Below, one piece after another: positions 1 to 16,629 of a stretch of DNA of 31,370 bases; position 1 is the stretch's first letter; every line of letters starts with the position of its first letter. The DNA is taken from NCBI GenBank assembly GCA_009602735.1, contig WELA01003378.1, positions 18,223-49,592 of the forward strand. Direction: 5' to 3'. The position numbers were made by a program, and so were the translations under genes. The stretch is from Mesotaenium endlicherianum (lineage: Eukaryota > Streptophyta > Zygnematophyceae > Zygnematales > Mesotaeniaceae). The notes beneath the pieces are model-generated. The model was not told where the DNA came from. It ran no database searches and saw only the letters and a program-made list of their open reading frames with translations.

Positions 1-26
1 GGGGGGCAGGCGAGATGCCGACCAAC

Positions 27-5663
<5,637 letters not shown>

Positions 5664-7047
5664 AATTATGAAGCGTTTTTATCAGGCACCTCATCTACCC
5701 AACCATCGGTTGTCCTCAAGGATTAGGCATGACGTTGCTCATGCCTTCTTGCCACTTCCAGCAAGTTGCTTAAGGTGAGGCCCTTTACGCTTGGTTGCAG
5801 TGGGGGCATAACCGGATGGACCAGCTACAAGGCAATGCAAGTGACCAAATTACAATGTGAGCGTCACAAACCAAGGAAGCACAGAGGAGTCACAGAAGAG
5901 GAACGCTGCCGTTGACACCTTCTGCCTTCTTCAGAGGATTATTGTAAAAGCTACAGTAGGGAGATTTGCAGTCCATAGGATTTCTATGGAAGGCTTGCAT
6001 ATACCTCGATGTGCCAATGCCTTACCTTACCATACGCTGTTGCTGAATCACACGCTTCACTATTGTTCGCCATTTGTCCATTCTGGGGGGATGCTTAATA
6101 CGACCAGCACCAGGAACCCCTAGATTCCGGGACTAAAGAGATGTATTATCGTCCGTTTATGACAGTGTAGGGGAAGGGCAAGCACAGGCTCGAGACAGCT
6201 GAAGCGCAGCGTTTGCTGAAGACCCAAAGCTCTGACTGAACATGTGCAGCAACACTTTCCTCATCCTAGACTCGTATTAAAACGTCATCTTAGTCCCGGG
6301 TTGCTTAGACCAAGTCTCCACATCAGTTTCCATTTCATAAGAAGATATTCCTTCATGGCCCTGCGAATATAGAGCAACTCTTAGTGCACTGACTTAAGTG
6401 CTTCTGTCACTAGCCAACACGTACTCAAATTCAGGAAAACACCGCCCGGGCACACCCCTTTTTTTTGAACCAGACCGGGCTAGCTTATGCCTACAGCTGC
6501 TGTTGGGTGCCGTCGGGTTACCCTACGCCACCGCATGCTTTATTTTATATTTTACCTATTTGACACTATTTGACTATATTTAACATGAATGATTGTCGTG
6601 CCTAACAGTGTCGGTCCCTCAGGCACTTGCATAGTTTTCCAGCACGTGTGCCTTCAACCTGGTTGATGTGTCGGTGGCCATTCTCACGTGTGAGAAAACA
6701 TGGTCGATCGACCTTCGCACGGGTGTCGGTGACAAGCCTCACCAGGGTTAACCCATCCCTGGGCTCCTGAACTTGCACCATGCAACCATGACCAACACTC
6801 AGAGCAACGTTCTCCTTCACCCAGCTCTCACCATCTGCTTATCCTAAGACTTAGCAGAAAATTCCAAAAATACTTGCCTTGCCTTAAATCCTCTTACAAG
6901 TAGGACGGAAGTCTCTCACTTCCACATAGGCTTTATGCCTTAAGGTTCTTGGGTTCACAGGCGAGCAAATTGTACTTTGCAGAAATCTCACTCTAAGCAG
7001 CTTGACATACAACGTCAGATTCAGAAAAGATCGCCCTTCAGGCTTTC
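5664..7047. other. Intergenic stretch, no supported gene
   Basis: This interval separates the GC-rich channel gene from the first LTR. Short open frames exist on both strands (for example 6602-6820 minus), but none shows a recognisable motif, splice-consistent neighbour or similarity to the transposons in the window. It could hold the channel gene's promoter and 5' UTR at its left end. I see a T8 run near 6465 and no tRNA or rRNA. Confidence 0.5.
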
Positions 7048-7583
7048 TGTAATGAATCAGTATATTGGTTGATATAATATTCATTTAAATATAACAGTTA
7101 AATAAGTTCAACCTGCTGAGTCTGCTGGACTTTATATTTAATATCAGTTTAACGACTCAGCCGAAAGCAGCAGGTTGAAGTCAGCTTAAGTCAGCTTGCT
7201 AACACATTCTTTGACAGCCAGCTGACTTCCGTACTCGGTAGCAGCGAACTGCCTCGATATGCATCTAAGTGTGGTATGCTAGATGAATGGCCAGATGACA
7301 TCCCTATGATGGATGGCGATTTGGGATGATGGGAGATGGTGGTGGATTTGGTTAACCGAGGTCCTACCAACGTGGTTAACTCCCGGGTAGGCGGTGCCAT
7401 CGCACTGGCCGTTGAACAGTAAACTCATTCCATGTACATATGCTAGGCATTGCTCTCGAGTTCGGCATTCGGAAACGAGGCCAACTCTCTTGTACAGCTT
7501 AATGAGAGAGATCTAAATCCAAGGCGAGAAGCCATTGATACGCACTGTCTTCTAACCTTGCTAATGTATGAGCTTATTGATAT
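7048..7583 (+). repeat. Truncated gypsy LTR (3' end missing)
   Basis: It begins TGTAATGAATCAG like the intact LTRs and follows them for about 535 bases, then stops matching near 7583 where piggyBac copy 1 sequence begins. No partner LTR or target-site duplication can be seen because the 3' end is lost. The junction removed the rest of both the LTR and the piggyBac gene. Confidence 0.85.
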
Positions 7584-9505
7584 GCTTTATTCAACCATCT
7601 GAAAGACAACCATCTCTGTGCGTGTCACAGGAAGCCAGCCCCTCACAATGTGTTGTGATGCATAGTTATTTGTCTCCACAACCAATTGCTGGAAAAAGCC
7701 AATAGGCATGAAGAGACAAAAGATGCCAAAGGGACTCAGATCATTGAATCTCTTGTCTCGGGTTCCTTGGAGGCCATGGTGGTGTTCTTCACTTGGCTGC
7801 AACAAGTCTTCTTGACATGTGTTTCCAAGAGCAGGCACCTTCCAATCTTACACCTCTTCCTCCTCCTCCTCCTCCTCTATCATGGTTGCTGCTGGAGGAA
7901 CCTCCTCTATGTCTTTAGAATTCGAGAAGTCTCCTTCTTCAGAGCTGCTACTGTCAGACCTAGACTCAGAATCTAAAAAAACTTCCTTGCCTTTCTTACT
8001 AGGCTTAGGCATACCTTGAAACATGACTTTGCTTCTCCCTGCAGGCGCTGCAAATTTGTTAGAGCGTGTAGGTTTGCCCCTCTTCTTGCTAAATTGACTG
8101 TCAATAAGGCTAGTTTCAGTCTGTAAAGAATCAGTATATTGGTAGATATAATATTCATTTACATATAATAGTTAATTAAGTTCAGCCTGCTGAACTTCAG
8201 TCAACATTCACTCTGCTGGACTTTATATACTTATCAGTTTAATGACTCAGGCGAGAGCAGCAGGCTGAAGTCAACTTAGGTCAGCTTGCTGGCACATTCT
8301 TTGACAGCGAGCTGACTTCCATACTCGGTAGCAGCGAATTGCCTAGGTATGCATCTAAGTGTGATATGCTAGATGAATGGCCAGATGACACCCTTAAGGT
8401 AGATGGCGATTTGAGATAATGGGAGATGACTGTGAATTTGGTTAGCCGAGATCCTACTAACGCGATTAATTCCCGGGTAGCGGGGCCATCGCTTTTGCCG
8501 TTGAAAAGCAAACTCATTCCATGTACATATGCTAGGTATTGCTCTCGAGTTCGGCATTCGGAAACGAGGCCAACTCTCTTGTACTGCGATCTGAATCCAA
8601 GGCAAAATGCCAATGATACGCACTGTCTTCTAGCCATGCTTATGTGTGAGTTTACTAATTAATGCTCGTTACTTGCATTTGACTTGCGAGTATTGTCCAC
8701 CGCTAGTACGTTTGTCTTTTGCTGTTTAAATCAATTAACCGAAAATACCATAAAGATTATTCGTTGACATAAAGATTTTTATTAATTGTTAATTGTCTAT
8801 TGGGAAGTCGATTCATTTCACAGTCCCCTGCAACTCTGCACTGACTTGTGTGTCCAAAATGGCTGCCTAGGACACTCTAAAAGATGCCTGAGGGTCATCT
8901 TGACTCTCGGGTGCTTTTTCCGTCTCTGGCTGCTGTTCTTGCTCACCTACCCGTGTGTATACTCCCTCAAAAAATTCATGTCATGTGCCAAAGTCTTTCT
9001 TAATGGCACCTTAAACAACGTTCTCTGTAAACTTATGTCTAAAATTATTATAGACGAAGAACACTTGACAAACAACGCTATGGCTTTTTTGGGCCTCAGT
9101 TTGCTTCTTGACCACTCCCTCCAACAACACTTCTTCCCAATATGCATCAAATTTTTCACGAGCCCACGGACGACCGAAGTGAGCAGCAGGTATGAGAATT
9201 TTGTTCCTAAATGAGCGTCGAGAGAGCAACCAGCGGCAGCCATGGCGAAAGAGGTCTCGTCAAGAAAAAGGACTTTTGCGTTCAATTTCGTCATCAAAAT
9301 TGATTTTAGCATCGTACACATTTTGATGTAACTTGTACGCAACAAGTCGGTTTGATCTGTCACGTTGCAATGTAGCCCACTGTTTGGGACTAATTTCACT
9401 TAAAATGATTAAGTTTACAGAGGTTTATGGTAGAGACAAAAAGGGCAAGTAGTTGCATCAAAATGTATGAGTTGCATCACATATGATGCTCCGGGCTATC
9501 TAGTG
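7584..9505 (-). pseudogene. piggyBac transposon copy 1: 5' end and N-terminal part of the transposase, broken
   Basis: Read on the minus strand, the element starts with CACTAGATAGCCCGGAG, a relative of the copy 3 terminal repeat. A transposase-like frame opens with ATG at 9243 (MAAAGCSLDA). It continues, with frameshifts, through WEEVLLEGVVKK, a basic stretch, an acidic Ser/Glu run near 7860-7960, and the block HHHGLQG to FFQQLVVETNNYA at about 7670-7780. That block matches piggyBac copy 3 closely and lies in the start of the DDE_Tnp_1_7 domain. The gene is cut off at 7584 by a truncated LTR before any catalytic Asp, and carries a solo LTR at 8122-8820, so it is dead. Confidence 0.85.
8122..8820 (+). 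repeat. Solo gypsy LTR inside piggyBac copy 1
   Basis: A complete 699-base LTR from TGTAAAGAATCAG to TTCATTTCA, flanked by the exact 5-base duplication CAGTC at 8117-8121 and 8821-8825. There is no internal gypsy sequence, so it is the product of LTR-LTR recombination. Removing it and one CAGTC rejoins the acidic N-terminal region of the piggyBac copy 1 gene. Confidence 0.93.
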
Positions 9506-9509
9506 TTAG
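9506..9509. other. Shared target tetranucleotide between two head-to-head piggyBac elements
   Basis: TTAG, one base from the piggyBac target TTAA. To the left, on the minus strand, copy 1 begins CACTAGAT; to the right, on the plus strand, copy 2 begins CACAAGGT. The two 5' ends thus abut across a single target site. Confidence 0.7.
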
Positions 9510-9544
9510 CACAAGGTATCCCATCGCACCATATATAGTCCTCG

Positions 9545-9558
9545 GACCATATATGGTC
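9545..9558. promoter_or_regulatory. Subterminal palindrome of piggyBac copy 2
   Basis: GACCATATATGGTC is a perfect 14-base palindrome about 35 bases inside the left end. A related CATATATGGTC lies about 20 bases inside the right end. Subterminal repeats of this kind often bind the transposase; here that role is inferred. Confidence 0.5.
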
Positions 9559-9827
9559 TAGCTAACCCCCACTTTTCAGCATTGACCTCCAGGGTGCTGC
9601 AGTTGACCAAGTGGTACAATCTATGGCTCAAACAAACCGTGCAGACCTTAGGCAAAAAAATACAAATAGGTCTTCTGATCATCAACGACAAAATTGTGGT
9701 CAAAAGAGTGAGGTTCAAAATTCAGGTTCATAACGAAATTTCATGTGGAAAGTCTGTCATACCCGAGATTACTAAAAAGCTCTTAGAGCCATGGCTTCTA
9801 CAAATGCGCCACAAATTGTTGTGGGTG

Positions 9828-9832
9828 GTAAA
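9828..9832. repeat. Target-site duplication, left of minus gypsy element
   Basis: GTAAA, identical to 18737-18741. The duplication spans the codon 13-14 boundary of the piggyBac copy 2 gene. Confidence 0.93.
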
Positions 9833-10540
9833 TGAAATAAATCGACTTACCAAATAGGCGATTAACAATAAATAAAGATCTTTATATCAGCAAGTAATTT
9901 TTATGGTATTTTCTGTTAATCAATTAAACAACAAAGGACAACACACTAGCAGTGGACAATACTCGCAAGTCAACTAGCATCAATAATGCAATCAGTAAAC
10001 TCACACATAAGCAAGGCTAGGAGACAGTGCGTATCAATGGCTTCTCGCCTTGGATTCAAACATCTCTCAGTTTGCAGTACATGAAAGTTGGCCTCGTTTC
10101 CGAATGCCGAACTCGAGAGCAATGTCTAGCCTATGTACATGGAATGAGTTTACTGTTCAACGGCCAGTGCGATGGCACCGCCTACCCGAGAGTTAACCAC
10201 GTTGGTAGGAATTCGGTCAACCAAATCCACCGCCGTCTCCCATCATCCCGAATCGCCATCCATCCCAAGGATGTCATCTGGCCATTCATCTACCAAACCA
10301 CACTTAGATGCATATTTAGGCAGTTCGCTGCTATCGAGTACGGAAATCAGCTGGCTATCAAAGAATGTGTCAGCAAGCTAACCTAAGTTGACTTCAGCCG
10401 GCTACTCTCAGCTGAGTCATTAAACTGATAAGTATATAAAGTCCTGCAAATTGAATGTTGACTGAAGTTTAGCAGGCTGAACTTAATTAACTATTATATG
10501 TAAATGAATATTATATCTACCAATATACTGATTCATTACA
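9833..10540 (-). repeat. Outer 3' LTR of minus gypsy element
   Basis: A 708-base LTR running from TGTAATGAATCAG (10540) to TTTATTTCA (9833). It shares subfamily marks with the 5' LTR (TTAGGTTAGC, TTTGATAGCC) and differs from it by scattered substitutions. It does not sit next to the PPT: about 19 foreign bases and a 107-base LTR fragment lie between. Confidence 0.92.
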
Positions 10541-10559
10541 GATTGAGACAAGCCTTATT
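10541..10559 (-). other. Captured piggyBac scrap between two LTRs
   Basis: Read on the minus strand this is about AATAAGGCTTGTCTCAATC, directly before the outer LTR. The bases before the solo LTR in piggyBac copy 1 (8103-8121) read AATAAGGCTAGTTTCAGTC. The two match closely and are joined to an LTR at the same position. Confidence 0.75.
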
Positions 10560-10666
10560 TTATGAAGTCCAGCAGACTCAATATTAACTAAAGTTCAGCA
10601 GGCTGAACTTATTTAACTATTTTATTCAAATTATTATTATATCTACGAATATATTGATTCATTACA
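10560..10666 (-). repeat. 5' fragment of the element's own 3' LTR
   Basis: It starts TGTAATGAATCAATATATTCG immediately after the polypurine tract and follows the LTR for about 107 bases to GGACTTCATA. Its bases differ from the outer LTRs and are nearer the LTR fragment found inside gag, suggesting a different LTR subfamily. Confidence 0.85.
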
Positions 10667-10679
10667 ATCCCTCCAACTT
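10667..10679 (-). promoter_or_regulatory. Polypurine tract for plus-strand priming
   Basis: AAGTTGGAGGGAT on the minus strand, ending exactly where LTR sequence (TGTAATG) begins. Position and composition fit a retroelement PPT. Confidence 0.7.
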
Positions 10680-10890
10680 AACATGTTGTCGCCTCAACAA
10701 CACTAACACTGGGTACATGGTTCCTTTAGTTGAAAGTGCTGATCTGACTCCCAACACCTTTTGCTTCAACACTGATTCCGGTGGGGATCACTAGTAACAG
10801 CGTGCTGTCCCTTCCGCCCTCAGCCTACTGCCATTAGAAGGGAGATGTCCCTGGGGCCCTATGATGAGGGCAGCCAGACCTCCTCCTGTC

Positions 10891-12483
10891 TTAGGGTGAC
10901 CTGAAGCCTGGGGGATCCGCGTAGGGGCCCCGCGAAGAACGCAGTAACTGGGCTGTTTCCTCCTGCACAGTCTGAAACTGAATGGAGGCAGCCTTCTCCT
11001 GGGCAGCCCTCAAATTGACAGGTACATATACCAGCATCCCAGAAGAATGTTGCATGACATGAGCCAAGGGTACATGCCCTCTCTGCGAGGGAGATGCAGG
11101 CAGGCCTCTGGCTATTTCTCTAGCAGCCCTCCTGTCTGCCCTGTCAGACTAGGTCTCCGTGCTGCAGATGGGCTCTGTCCTCTGGCAATTCCAAGCCAAG
11201 TGATATCTTCTTCTTCAGCGAGCTGATGGAAGGCCAACCCAGTCTTCTCCCTTACAGGGGATGTGGCAGGTGTCAGGATCACAGCGGGGCTAGTGTCCTC
11301 CTCCTTGCCTTCCTCTTCTTCTTCCTCTGACTCCTCCTCCTCTCCTTCCCCTGGTTCCTCTGAGACTGCTGGGGTCTCTTCTGTCAGCTGCTCCAGCTCT
11401 TCCCGAGAAAAAGAATATCCCACTTCCCCTTTTGGGTGCTGGTGGGGGCTGTTGAGTCCGGACCGCATACAGGTCCTTTTCTCCCTGCTTGCTTGCCCAT
11501 TTGGCATAAGCGTGCTTCCCGTTATAGAAAGACTCTTGGGCCCTGCACCTGTCCTCCTGCATTTCTTGGCTCATGCAATCTCTTACTCCATCCAATCTTG
11601 GGTCCCAAGCTGCAATATGAGGAGGCAACACTACGTTTCCTTGTAGGTCTGTTAGGAAGTCTTCCTCCCTTGCCTTGTCATTTTGCTGGTCCCTCATGTT
11701 GATGGTCATCCACCGCCAATCGGTGGGCTTCTGGAAGAAGGCAGGGTCTGTCCTTTTCAGAGTACAAGGGTACCAGTGCTTTGCAAAGTCCAGCTGACTG
11801 GTTTTCCGCGCCAAAACTTCCCAGCTCCTTCTCTCCACCTTATTATACATGGCCTTGAACCTGTTATGGGATGTAGAGTCCTTAAAACTGTCCGCGTCCA
11901 TAGGGATCATCCTGATGACCCTATCCTTCCCCCAGATACCCGTAATCGATACAGCTCCTGCTTCGTTCACCTGGGCCATTACCTTGGCCTCTCTGACCGT
12001 ATATCCTACCATCCTGGCATAATCGTGATAGAGGAGGAGTCTAGTGCTGACCTCTACATACTTGTCGAAGTTTTCAAATGTCTCCCCTTCCCTCTGCAGG
12101 ATGTCCTGGTATGCCTCACTGCGACTTCTTTGGGCATACTTGAAGGCCTCTTCCAGTAGATCAAAGCCCTTGCCCAGCACTGTGTAGCGAAAACTACTGA
12201 TTCTCTTCTGTTCTTCTTCTGCCTGCTGCCTCCGCCTCTCCTCAGCTTGCCTCTCCTCTTCTGCCTTCTTGGCCTCCTCTGCAGCTTTTTTGTCCAGTTC
12301 TTCCTGCCTCAGCCTTTCTTGTTCCTCCTCCTCCTTCTTCTTTTGTGCCTCCCGTTGTTGTTGGAGTTGTTGTGATTCCCGAGCGGAGATGGAGGATGAT
12401 TCGATGTCGCCACGGAATTGCAAGTATTCTGCATGTGCCTCTTCCGCTCTTCTCTTCCTCTTAAGTTCCGACTTCTGAGTCAT
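10891..12483 (-). pseudogene. Accessory coiled-coil gene of the chromovirus, unknown function (frameshifted)
   Basis: It lies between pol and the 3' LTR on the same strand, and a homologue follows pol in the second gypsy copy, so it belongs to the family. Start: ATG at 12483, just after a conserved splice-acceptor-like site. Residues about 1-45 are basic (ELKRKRRAEEA). A long Glu/Lys/Gln/Arg-rich coiled coil follows to about residue 110. Next comes a conserved globular part (RYTVLGKGFDLLEEAFKYAQ, then GIWGKDRVIRM, KHWYPCTLKR and DWRWMTINMRDQ), then an acidic Glu run (GEGEEEESEEEEEEGK) and a C-terminal tail stopping at 10891. Two frameshifts are needed, near 11430-11445 and 11112-11150. Without them it would be about 530 residues. 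I do not recognise the family; a second structural or RNA-binding protein is possible but unproven. Confidence 0.75.
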
Positions 12484-12484
12484 C

Positions 12485-12592
12485 CTGCTCAATCATAAAC
12501 ACAATGCAGTCAGTGAAGTCATGATACTTTGCCGCTACTGAGTGCCCGTGGTGAAGAAGAACGTGATAGGGAGAGTCCCTAGTGTGTAGTAC
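12485..12592 (-). other. Predicted 5' UTR intron of the accessory gene
   Basis: CAAG followed by GTACTACAC at 12592 and GAGCAG ending at 12485, directly before GATGACT with the start codon. The second gypsy copy has the same arrangement (22913-23035) with different inner sequence. Splicing is inferred. Confidence 0.55.
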
Positions 12593-12670
12593 CTTGTATG
12601 AGTGAGTATAAGAGAGAATTGAGTTCGAGAGAAAAAGTGAGTATGAGCGCAGGTTGAGTGTGTAGAATGG

Positions 12671-12678
12671 TTATAAAA
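12671..12678 (-). promoter_or_regulatory. TATA-like box upstream of the accessory gene
   Basis: TTTTATAA on the minus strand, about 80 bases before the predicted splice donor and downstream of the pol stop. The second copy has AAATATAAAC at the equivalent place (22806-22815). Confidence 0.45.
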
Positions 12679-12840
12679 TTCGCCTGGCTGATCCCAAAAC
12701 GGAACACACTCCCTCCAACTTAATTGTAAGGTGGGTTGCCCTTCACAACTATCACTATTTGTCACTAACTGTCACATTCCCCTCCGACTTATATGGAGAC
12801 AGGACCTCCTGTCACCTGTCCATGTCCACTGAAATGACAA

Positions 12841-15800
12841 TTATAGAGGGGTACCAGTCGCCCAAAGGTGGAACCGTTTCAACGCCCCTTTGGCATTGGT
12901 CAGCTGGTTTTTAAATTCCCAAGTGTCCCCAGAGGCATCGTAACCCTTCCATCTGACCAGGTACTTCATGACATATTTAGATGATCGACGGACAAGGCGA
13001 GCGTCTAAAATCTCCTCAACCTCATATTTCTCAGGGTCACCATCTCGGACAGCGGGGATCGGTCCCGGTTGGACACGTAATCGACCGGGAAACAGTGTGT
13101 ATGGTTCTAGGAAAAAGACATTAAAGACTGGGTGACTCTCGTATTCTGCTGACAAGTTCAATTTGTAAGCATTCTGATTGACACGGCGCACCACCGAATA
13201 TGGACCGACCCAGACAGGACCAAGCTTTTTCTTGACCACACCAGGCAGGTACAGGTGCTGAGAGTGCAGTTTGACCAAATCGCCATTAGAAAATGTCAGT
13301 TCTCGACAAGGCTGATTAGAGTATTTTTGTTGGTTTTCCAGGGCTTTGTGCAGGTTCTGTTGGACTTTTGACAGGGTGTCGACAAACTCCTGGGTTAACT
13401 GGAGGGAGATCGGATTGTCAATCATTCAGGTTGAGTTGAAGACTCCCCTACTACATCTAAAGGAGACTTAGGGACTCTACCCAGGCTCAGTTCAAAAGGA
13501 GTCTTGCCCGTTGATGCGTGCACCGCACTGCTGATCGCAAACTGGATTTGAGGCAACAGGTCATCCCATTTGTCTTATTTTTGGTTAAAATATGCCCTCA
13601 ACACCTCTTCCAGAATTCGGTTAGTTCTTTCAGTCTGCCCATCAGTCTGAGGGTGATTTGCTATGCTGAGCAGCTGTTTGACTCCCATTAACCCCATTAA
13701 AGTTCTCCAGAACTTAGAGGTAAGTTTTGAGTCTCTGTCTAAGATGATATTAGAGGGTAGCCCATACTGGTATACTACATGGTTGTAGAACTGCCTCGCT
13801 GTTTTGAGTGCAGTTACTTTGACAGTTGTGGGGATGAAAATGACCATTTTGTCAGTTTATCCACGACTACCAGTATCGAATCATGCCCATTGGCAGTTCG
13901 TGGCAATGTGACCACCCAGTCCATGGATATTGTTTCCCAGCGGCCAGCTGGGATGGGCAGCGGTTGTAAGAGGCCTCCCGGTGGTGTGTGCCTAGACTTA
14001 TTCTTTTGACATTGGTCACAGGACTTAACGTATTTCAAGACCTCCCGAGGTAATCCCTCCCAATGATAATGTTTTGCCAGTTTGCCAACAGTTTTGGCCT
14101 GCCCCAAATGCCCACCCAGTAAACTGTCATGTGCTTGACTCAATAAAAGGGACCTTATGTCCACGTTATTAGGAATGACCAGCTTCAGCCTGCCTGAAGT
14201 GGTTTCAGTCACCCAGACCCCTCCCTTAAGCTTATACCCGAGTGCAGTAGCACGACACATACCAGTAGTGGGGCTGGGCTCAAATGTTGGGTCAGAAAGG
14301 TAGGCTTTCCTAAGTTGTTCAAGGAAGGACTTTTTCACCTTTAGTGAAGTGAGTGCACACAGGACTTTATCCACAGCATGCTGACTAAAGTTCCTTTCTT
14401 GCAAGTCAGGTCTTCTGGAGAGTGCATCAGCAGGATTTAACTTCCCTGGTTTGTAGTCGATCTGGACTTGGAACTGCTCCAGCATCTGGCTCCAGCGGTA
14501 CTCCCTCCTCGACAGCTTGGACTTATTCTGAAAGTGAGTCGGAGCTAGACAATCTGTAGTTACCTTAAAAGCTTTACCATGTAAGTATCCTCTTAACTGT
14601 TTGAGCACATGAATGATAGCTAGCAGCTCTTTATCATGCACTGAGAAATTAATTTCTGCTGGATTAAATTTCATAGACTCATACAACACAGGATGCCAAT
14701 CCTGCCGTACCTTACCATCCTTTGTGGTTTTGTCAGCAGGCTGCAACAAAATAGCACCCATGGCAAAGTCAGAGGCATCAGTAACCACCTGCACCGGTTT
14801 GCTAGGGTCATACACGGCTAGCACTTGGGCAGAACATCTTTAAGGGTCTGGAAGGCAGCCTGCTGCTCTTCCCCCCACACATACCCTATGTCTTTCTTAG
14901 TAAGGTCAGTCAGTTTACTGGCCTTTGTGGAATAATTCTCAATAAATCTCCTATAGTAGTTAGCCAACCCGAGGAAGGATCTAACTTTAGAGACAGACTG
15001 TAGTACTGGCCAGTCCCTTATGGTCTGGACTTTCTTAGGATCCACACTGATGCCCTTCTTACTGACAACGTGGCCTAAGAATTCAATACTTTCCTTGAAG
15101 AAATCACACTTGCTCATTTTAGCATATAACTGATTTCTTCCCAAAATGTCCATGACTGTCTTTAAGTGTTCAGCGTGCTGAGTCTCATGTTTAGTGAAAA
15201 TTAAAATATCATCCAAGAAGACTTGTACAAATTTATCCAAATAAGGCCTGAAAATGTCATTCATAGCACCCATAAAGGTGGCAGGAGCATTAGTCAGTCC
15301 AAATGGCATCACGTTGAACGCACAGTGTCCACAACGTGTGCGGAAGGCAGTCTTGTGTTCATCCCCCTCAGCAATTCTGATTTGATGATAACCACTCTAG
15401 AGATCAATCTTACTGAACACCTTAGCACCAGACAGGGTATCCAACAAGTCCTCAATTCTGGGTAAAGCATACTTGTTCTTTACTGTAATTCTGTTCAGGG
15501 CTCTGTAATCCACACACATGCGCATACTGCCATCCCTTTTCTTAACAAATAGGATGGGTGCGCCGTAAGGTGATTTACTGGGAGAAATATAACCATTTTC
15601 CTCAAGCTCTGCAATCTGTGTTTTCAACTCCTCGCTCTCCACATAAGACAAGCCATACGTGCGTTGCCAAGGTGGCTGACTCCCAGGTAATAGATCAATC
15701 CTATGATCTACTTCCCTCTTAGGGGGTAGTCCTGGAGGCATATTAAATACATCCGTGTACTGAGCAACAATTTTTGCAGCAGTAGGGTGCTCCGGAGGGC

Positions 15801-16629
15801 TTACCTTTTTCTCCACCACTTCTTCAGGTTGAGGAGGTACCTCTCTTAGCAGCAGACAGAACATTCTGTCTTCCTTCTGGTTCCAGCTTTTGACGAACTC
15901 CATTGCATTCAGCAACTTGCATCCTCCTGGGAGCCTCTTCTTTTCCTTCATTTGCCATCCACACAGGACAAGAGGAAGAGCACTGGTGGGTGCCAAGTCA
16001 GTCTGGCCATCATTGGCTCCTCTCACTTTAACTGTACGTCTGCTCCAACACACTTCAGCTTGATGTCTAATAAGCCAGGACCTGCCTAGCACGAGATTAA
16101 AAAAGCCGGTGTTGAGTACCTCAAATGTAAGCGTTTAAATTAGAACTGCAATGCCAGAACCTAAAAGGACCTCAATAGGCCTGGTTATAACTCCTCCCGG
16201 GATACGTGTGGCATCTCCAAGGAATATTTTTCTATTCCCTTGGGTGACAGGATGCAGCCTTAGCCGCTTAACTAAGTCCTTATAGATAAAAGTATGTGAC
16301 GCCCCTCCGTCAACAAGTGCCCTAACCTTCCTACCTGCAATCATGCAATGCAGTAGGATAGGGGGGACTGTCTTTTCCTGACTTTCGCATTGTTCTCCTG
16401 ACTTAGCAAAGAAATGTTGGACATCAGGTGGAACAAGAGCATCCAGAGTGTGCACTCTCTGGATGTCTATATTGCTGATGGTCTCCTTTATCTGTTTGTC
16501 AGGCATGCATAGTGAATCCAGTTCAGCAGGACCCATAATACCTGCTACGAGGGCAGCTAGTGACGACTCACTATCTCTAGCATCCTCACAGTCATTAGAT
16601 TGGAATATTGACTGTTGCTGTCTTTTAAA
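12841..16629 (-). pseudogene. pol: pol polyprotein of minus gypsy element (PR-RT-RNaseH-IN-chromodomain), broken
   Basis: It is entered by a -1 shift from gag at 16629. The protease active site is VDGGASHTF near 16290-16320. Reverse transcriptase includes [20 protein letters not shown], the FLDD catalytic motif at about 15208-15219 and GLANYYRRF. RNase H starts VTDASDFAMGA near 14780. Integrase has the HHCC zinc finger (QAHDSLLGGHL to CDQCQ), then SMDW, LDRDSK and a conserved Glu. The C-terminus has GVVKKKLGPVWVGPY and a chromodomain (EYEVEEILDAR-like start, YLVRWKGYD), marking a chromovirus. Lesions: TAA at 16135, TAG at 15397, a frameshift near 14820, another near 13850, TAA at 13575, and a frameshift near 13430. 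The stop is at 12841. Confidence 0.93.
16623..16629 (-). promoter_or_regulatory. -1 ribosomal frameshift slippery site, gag to pol
   Basis: T TTA AAA in the gag frame (after CCT). Slipping back one base continues as TTT AAA AGA in the pol frame. The same heptamer is in the same place in the right-hand element. Confidence 0.75.

Noticed and set aside
6602-6820. A 72-codon minus-strand frame as a host gene
   Set aside because: No motif, no splice-consistent neighbour and no repeat elsewhere in the window; length is within chance.
7048-8820. The two LTRs around piggyBac copy 1 as the ends of one retroelement carrying a piggyBac gene
   Set aside because: The LTR at 8122-8820 has its own CAGTC duplication and splits the gene; the left LTR is truncated and has no PBS or PPT beside it.
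8947-9399. A 150-codon minus-strand frame containing VLFLDETSF, suggestive of a mariner-type DDE transposase
   Set aside because: In context the ATG at 9243 starts the piggyBac copy 1 N-terminus; the FLDET part is 5' leader read in that frame.
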